Source: JADLEX01 sp964586775
Lineage (GTDB): Bacteria > Lernaellota > Lernaellaia > JACKCT01
Direction of reading: 5' to 3'
Length of the DNA stretch: 8,992 nt
Assembly (NCBI GenBank): GCA_964586775.1
Contig: CAZPJD010000168.1
Location: 1 to 8,992, forward strand
A program made the translations under genes and the position numbers. This document shows positions 6,016-8,992 of the stretch, one piece after another. The first letter of the stretch is position 1, and every line of letters starts with the position of its first letter. A model generated the notes under the pieces. The model was not told the DNA's origin and ran no database searches. It was given only the letters and a program-made list of their open reading frames with translations.

Positions 6016-6766
6016 CCCGTTTCCCCACTTTGGCGACGTGATTGAGGTACCATTCCATATCCGCGCACATTCCCCGAAGGATCTTGATCTCGCGATGATC
6101 GGGATCGGCTTTGTGCAGCATTTTTCGCAGCGCGATCACCACGTGCTGCGGGTCCTTTTTGGCCAGAAATCCGCACTCGGTCGCGAGCGGCAAGAGCTGA
6201 TCGAAAAACCCCTCGATCTGGCCCGAATCGGCGCTTTGGCGCGGCTCGGGCTTCGTGTCACCGGCCTGCGCGACGCGCAGTTCGTAGGCCACGACCATAA
6301 CCGCCTGCGCGACGTTGAGCGACTCGTATTCAGAGTCCGACCCAATCGTCAGGATCACCGGTGCAAGCTCGAGCTCGTCCGTGTTCAGACCTTTGTCCTC
6401 CCGGCCGAAAATGACAACCGCCGACTGATCTTCGCCGAGGTTTCGCGCCAGGTGCTCGCCGAAGGTGCGTGGCGTGAAATCCATCGAGCGGCGCGCACCG
6501 AGACGCCGCGTCGTCGAAACGCGAACGTGAAACGGCGCGATGGCGTCGCGCAGATTCGTGAAAACCTTCGCGTTTTCCACCAGATTCCACGCGCCGACCG
6601 CCATCTTGCGACACTCCAGATCGCTCAGGTCCGGCGGATTCACGAGGCGCAGATCGGCGAGCCCCACGTTCTTCATCGCGCGCGCGACGGAACCGATGTT
6701 GCCCGGCATCAACGGCTCGACCAGACAAATCGCGACGCGCGAAAGAAAATTTTGGGGAGCGGTCAT
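5978..6766 (-). CDS. trmJ: tRNA (cytidine/uridine-32-2'-O)-methyltransferase TrmJ
   Basis: A 262-residue SPOUT-class RNA methyltransferase, slightly longer than E. coli TrmJ (246). The three SpoU motifs are in order: motif 1 LVEPLMPGNIGSVARAMKNV (15-34, with N23 and R29), motif 2 VVIFGREDKGLNTDEL (117-131) and motif 3 SLNVAQAVMVVAYEL (149-163), which form the SAM-binding trefoil knot. The C-terminal helical part, FFDQLL ... GFL ... LRKML ... EIKILRGM, matches TrmJ rather than other SpoU proteins such as TrmL or RlmB. It is expected to methylate the 2'-OH of tRNA residue 32 in the cytoplasm. The frame is open further upstream to 6958, but the ATG at 6766 gives the normal N-terminus; longer forms would run across the divergent promoter region into the neighbouring plus-strand gene. 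First gene of a cluster with the MBL hydrolase (38-nt overlap) and the histidine kinase. Confidence 0.92.
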   Translation of the reverse strand: MTAPQNFLSRVAICLVEPLMPGNIGSVARAMKNVGLADLRLVNPPDLSDLECRKMAVGAWNLVENAKVFTNLRDAIAPFHVRVSTTRRLGARRSMDFTPRTFGEHLARNLGEDQSAVVIFGREDKGLNTDELELAPVILTIGSDSEYESLNVAQAVMVVAYELRVAQAGDTKPEPRQSADSGQIEGFFDQLLPLATECGFLAKKDPQHVVIALRKMLHKADPDHREIKILRGMCADMEWYLNHVAKVGKRDGQRTLDGRGGA

Positions 6767-6805
6767 GTCGGCCCGGCGATCGATGGGAGTCCAAATCGGT
6801 GCGCG

Positions 6806-6834
6806 AATATGAACGGCTTGGCGACGAATTGCAA
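6806..6834 (-). promoter_or_regulatory. Candidate promoter for trmJ cluster
   Basis: In the 97-bp divergent gap the minus strand carries TTGCAA (6834-6829), a 17-base spacer and CATATT (6811-6806), four matches of six in each hexamer. It would start transcription about 30 bases before the trmJ ATG. The -35 box overlaps the small palindrome GCAATTGC (6831-6838). It is the only AT-rich patch of this gap. Moderate to weak evidence. No comparable promoter was seen for the plus-strand gene. Confidence 0.3.
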
Positions 6835-6863
6835 TTGCGGGGCAGTTCGCGCAAAACCCTCTC

Positions 6864-7829
6864 ATGCCGCCTGAAACGATCGAAAACGCCGCGTCTTCGC
6901 GCCGCGCTCCCGCTTGGCAGCGCGTGGTCGGCGGTGTGCTCGCCCTCGCGTGTTTCATCTTCGTCGGCGATCAGATTCACGACGGGTGGCGGCAAATCGC
7001 GCACCTCGAGTGGCAGATGCGTCCCGCGTGGCTGGTCGCGTCGTTCGCGCTCGTTTTCGCCAATTTTGCCGTCGCGGCGCGAAGTTGGCGTCCGGTCTTC
7101 GCGGCGCTCGACCACCGGCCCATCGGGCTCGCGCAGGCGTTCTCGATTATCTACACGGCGCAGCTCGGCCGGTATCTGCCCGGGCGTATCTGGCAGTTCG
7201 TCGGGCAAGCCGAGGCCGCCCGTCGCATGGGATTCTCCCCATCAACGACCCTCACGGCCAGCGTCACGCAGATCATCGCGGGCACCGCGGCGGGTCTTGT
7301 CGTCGCGGCGGCCTGTGCGTTTGGCTCCGGCGAGCGCCTCATCGCGGCGGCATCTTTGATAGCGGGAGCCTGCGTTTTGGGGGGGTTGCTGCTTGCCGGT
7401 CGATTCGCCGATCGCCTTGCGCGGCGTTTGCCCACACACTGGAAGCTGGCGCAAGTGCGTTTCGACGTCGGCGCGGGCGGGTTTGTCGAGGTGGCGGGAT
7501 GGGGCATTGTCGGGTGGATCTTCCATGTCGGCGCGGTGGTCGCGCTCTCGGCGGCCATCGCACCCGCGAACACCGACACGATGTGGCGCGTGGCGTCATC
7601 CTACGTCTTCGCCTACCTCTTTGCGTTCTACACCCTCGTCACGCCCGCGGGGCTCGGCGTGCGCGAGGGCGCGGTGACCGCCCTGCTCGGCCCCGTGATG
7701 GGCGCGGGACCGGCGGGCGTGCTCGCCATCGTTCAACGCATCTGGTTCACGGTCTGCGAGTCGGTCGCGTTCGTCGTGGCGGCTTGGCTCTGGCGCTCGG
7801 CGGCGCGCTCGGCCAAAAAGCCCGGGTAA
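6864..7829 (+). CDS. Flippase-like membrane protein (LPG-synthase transmembrane domain family)
   Basis: A 321-residue polytopic inner-membrane protein. After a short basic leader (RRAPAWQR) hydrophobic segments appear at about 21-35, 56-72, 92-100, 131-152, 158-180, 208-231, 244-259, 271-291 and 297-311. Two family hallmarks are present: GRYLPGRIWQFVGQ (102-115) and YTLVTPAGLGVREGA (256-270). These are typical of the lysylphosphatidylglycerol-synthase TM region / UPF0104 group, which includes the flippase half of MprF and many stand-alone proteins linked to glycolipid or hopanoid metabolism. There is no aminoacyl-transferase domain, so LPG synthesis itself is not expected; lipid or lipid-linked glycan translocation is the usual inference. 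The ATG at 6864 is the only sensible start; I see no ribosome-binding site. Divergent from trmJ. Its last 97 bp, encoding the final helix and basic tail, overlap the converging gene's 3' end. Confidence 0.85.
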   Translation: MPPETIENAASSRRAPAWQRVVGGVLALACFIFVGDQIHDGWRQIAHLEWQMRPAWLVASFALVFANFAVAARSWRPVFAALDHRPIGLAQAFSIIYTAQLGRYLPGRIWQFVGQAEAARRMGFSPSTTLTASVTQIIAGTAAGLVVAAACAFGSGERLIAAASLIAGACVLGGLLLAGRFADRLARRLPTHWKLAQVRFDVGAGGFVEVAGWGIVGWIFHVGAVVALSAAIAPANTDTMWRVASSYVFAYLFAFYTLVTPAGLGVREGAVTALLGPVMGAGPAGVLAIVQRIWFTVCESVAFVVAAWLWRSAARSAKKPG

Positions 7830-8992
7830 GCTTGCTCCAGCAGCTCGAAAACGCGCGACGTGCGGTCCCGTTCGCCGAGCCGGGCATACGCGAGTCCGAG
7901 GTAGTAGAAAATGTAGGGATCGTCGCGGATCTGCATCGCCTGCTCGTACGCGCTCACCGCGCGGTGGTCGTCGCCCGCGAGCGACCAGTAGTTGCCCCAG
8001 CTCTGCGCCAGAACGCCGCGATCCGTTGGCGGGAAGTGGGACACGAGACCCAGATAAAATGCGATAAACACCGACGCCGCGATGGCCGTCGCGTTGCGGA
8101 TCGAGGCCGATGGCGAACAACCCACGATCACCCAAACCGCCACGCCCGAGAGAATGAGGATGGCGGACGCCCATGCATCGGGCAGACCAAGCGTGTTGCC
8201 GGCTCCAACGCCGATGACCAACAGGGGCATGGAAAACTCGATGAGCGGGTTGCGAATCTGCTCAAACACCTGCGTCCACGTGGCAACGCCGATGGCGAGC
8301 AGCAACGTGGATACCATTCCCGCGGCGACCGCCACGCCCCGGAAACGCGCGCCGAAGTTTGGAAGCCCGAGCGCCAGCCCCAGCGCGAGCGGCGCGACGA
8401 GCGGCGTCAGATGGCGCGGCCCCAGACACGCGCTGCCCGACGCCTCGAAATAGCCCGACAGCACCACCACGTACGCCAGGGACATCCCCGCGACAAAGAG
8501 CGCCGGGCCGCGATCGGTCTTTGCCGCGCGCGACGCACCGACGAAACCGAGCGCGGCGACAGGGCTCCAAAACAGCAGCCCCTTGGCGGGCGATACGAGC
8601 AGCAAGGCGGCCGTGGTCCAGCTCGGAACGCCGATTCCAAAGAGCCCCTGCGACATCTTTTCGCGATAAAAGTCGGAGTGTTCGAGGTGATAGCCGAACG
8701 TGAGCGGGCCGCCAAAGAGCGCGGCGTTGAAGTTCATGATGATGACAGCCGGAAGCAGCGCGCCCAGCGCCGCAAACAGGGCGATGCGCCCGACGCGCCG
8801 CTCGAAGGCAAGCAGGTAGAGCCCCGCGCAACCGCCCATCACGGCCGTGGGATACTCCACGCAGATCGCGAGCCCGTAGCAGATGCCCGAGATCGCGAGC
8901 GAGACGAGGCGATCGTCACGGCGATAATCGAGAAAAAACACGGTCGCCCAAAAGACGAACAGCGCGCTGGGCCCGTGCCCATAGAGCATCGT
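7733..8992 (-). CDS. GT39/PMT-like polytopic membrane protein with C-terminal TPR, N-terminus cut by window edge
   Basis: At least 419 residues. The frame is open through the right edge (ACG precedes the Met codon at 8989), and the first visible residues, TMLYGHGPSALFVFW, look like the middle of a transmembrane glycosyltransferase, so the catalytic N-terminal third is outside the window. Landmarks, counting from the 8989 Met, include CVEYPTAVMGG (43-53), FNAALFGGPLTFGYHLEHSDF (with G-x-P-x-x-x-G-Y, 87-107), VSPAKGLLFWSPVA (132-145) and CLGPRHLTPLVAPLALG (188-204), a pattern common in GT39/ArnT-like membrane proteins. About ten hydrophobic segments are seen up to residue 316. A soluble tail carries two TPR-like helices pairs (about 328-357 and 359-391: YYLGLAYARLGERDRTSRVF). 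It probably transfers sugars from a lipid carrier, or is a relative of unknown function. The last ~30 residues are low complexity (Ala/Thr/Gln), encoded opposite the flippase-like gene. Confidence 0.75.
   Translation of the reverse strand, partial: TMLYGHGPSALFVFWATVFFLDYRRDDRLVSLAISGICYGLAICVEYPTAVMGGCAGLYLLAFERRVGRIALFAALGALLPAVIIMNFNAALFGGPLTFGYHLEHSDFYREKMSQGLFGIGVPSWTTAALLLVSPAKGLLFWSPVAALGFVGASRAAKTDRGPALFVAGMSLAYVVVLSGYFEASGSACLGPRHLTPLVAPLALGLALGLPNFGARFRGVAVAAGMVSTLLLAIGVATWTQVFEQIRNPLIEFSMPLLVIGVGAGNTLGLPDAWASAILILSGVAVWVIVGCSPSASIRNATAIAASVFIAFYLGLVSHFPPTDRGVLAQSWGNYWSLAGDDHRAVSAYEQAMQIRDDPYIFYYLGLAYARLGERDRTSRVFELLEQAYPGFLAERAAERQSQAATTNATDSQTVNQMR

Noticed and set aside
6767..6958. 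N-terminal extension of trmJ up to 6958
   Set aside because: Adds 64 residues absent from TrmJ proteins, and overlaps the start of the divergent gene and a candidate promoter.

Overview
The window is GC-rich DNA from a bacterium, and most of it is ordinary housekeeping sequence. The gene order xseB-dxs-tlyA is common in bacteria. Together with two envelope-type polytopic membrane proteins, it would fit a GC-rich Gram-negative such as a deltaproteobacterial-type lineage. That placement is a low-confidence guess from gene content and codon style, with no marker gene in the window to fix it.

Layout, left to right. Positions 1-853 are a mobile-element scar. It holds the first ~33 codons of an IS3/IS911-like OrfA on the minus strand, running off the left edge; a probable IS end near 223; a decayed N-terminal piece of a second transposase, most like IS1380-type proteins, at about 376-665; and ~190 bp of non-coding spacer. 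Positions 854-4356 are a minus-strand operon: xseB (exonuclease VII small subunit), dxs (first enzyme of the MEP isoprenoid pathway), tlyA (rRNA 2'-O-methyltransferase) and a small RDD-family membrane protein. ispA, often found between xseB and dxs, is absent. A good sigma70-like promoter (4365-4394) lies just upstream of xseB and bears on which TTG is its start. Positions 4423-6766 are a second minus-strand cluster: trmJ (tRNA position-32 2'-O-methyltransferase), a metallo-beta-lactamase-fold hydrolase whose start overlaps trmJ by 38 nt, and a soluble orphan sensor histidine kinase. Positions 6864-7829 (plus strand) encode a flippase-like membrane protein of the LPG-synthase transmembrane family, divergent from trmJ. 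Positions 7733-8992 (minus strand) encode the C-terminal part of a GT39/PMT-like polytopic membrane protein ending in TPR-like repeats. It is truncated by the right edge and overlaps the flippase-like gene tail-to-tail by 97 bp.

No defence system, CRISPR array, phage module or convincing novel system was seen. The points most worth a second look are the nested IS scar, the trmJ/hydrolase/kinase cluster with its overlapping start, the tandem octamer lying across the kinase stop codon next to the xseB promoter, and the convergent overlap of two membrane-protein genes.
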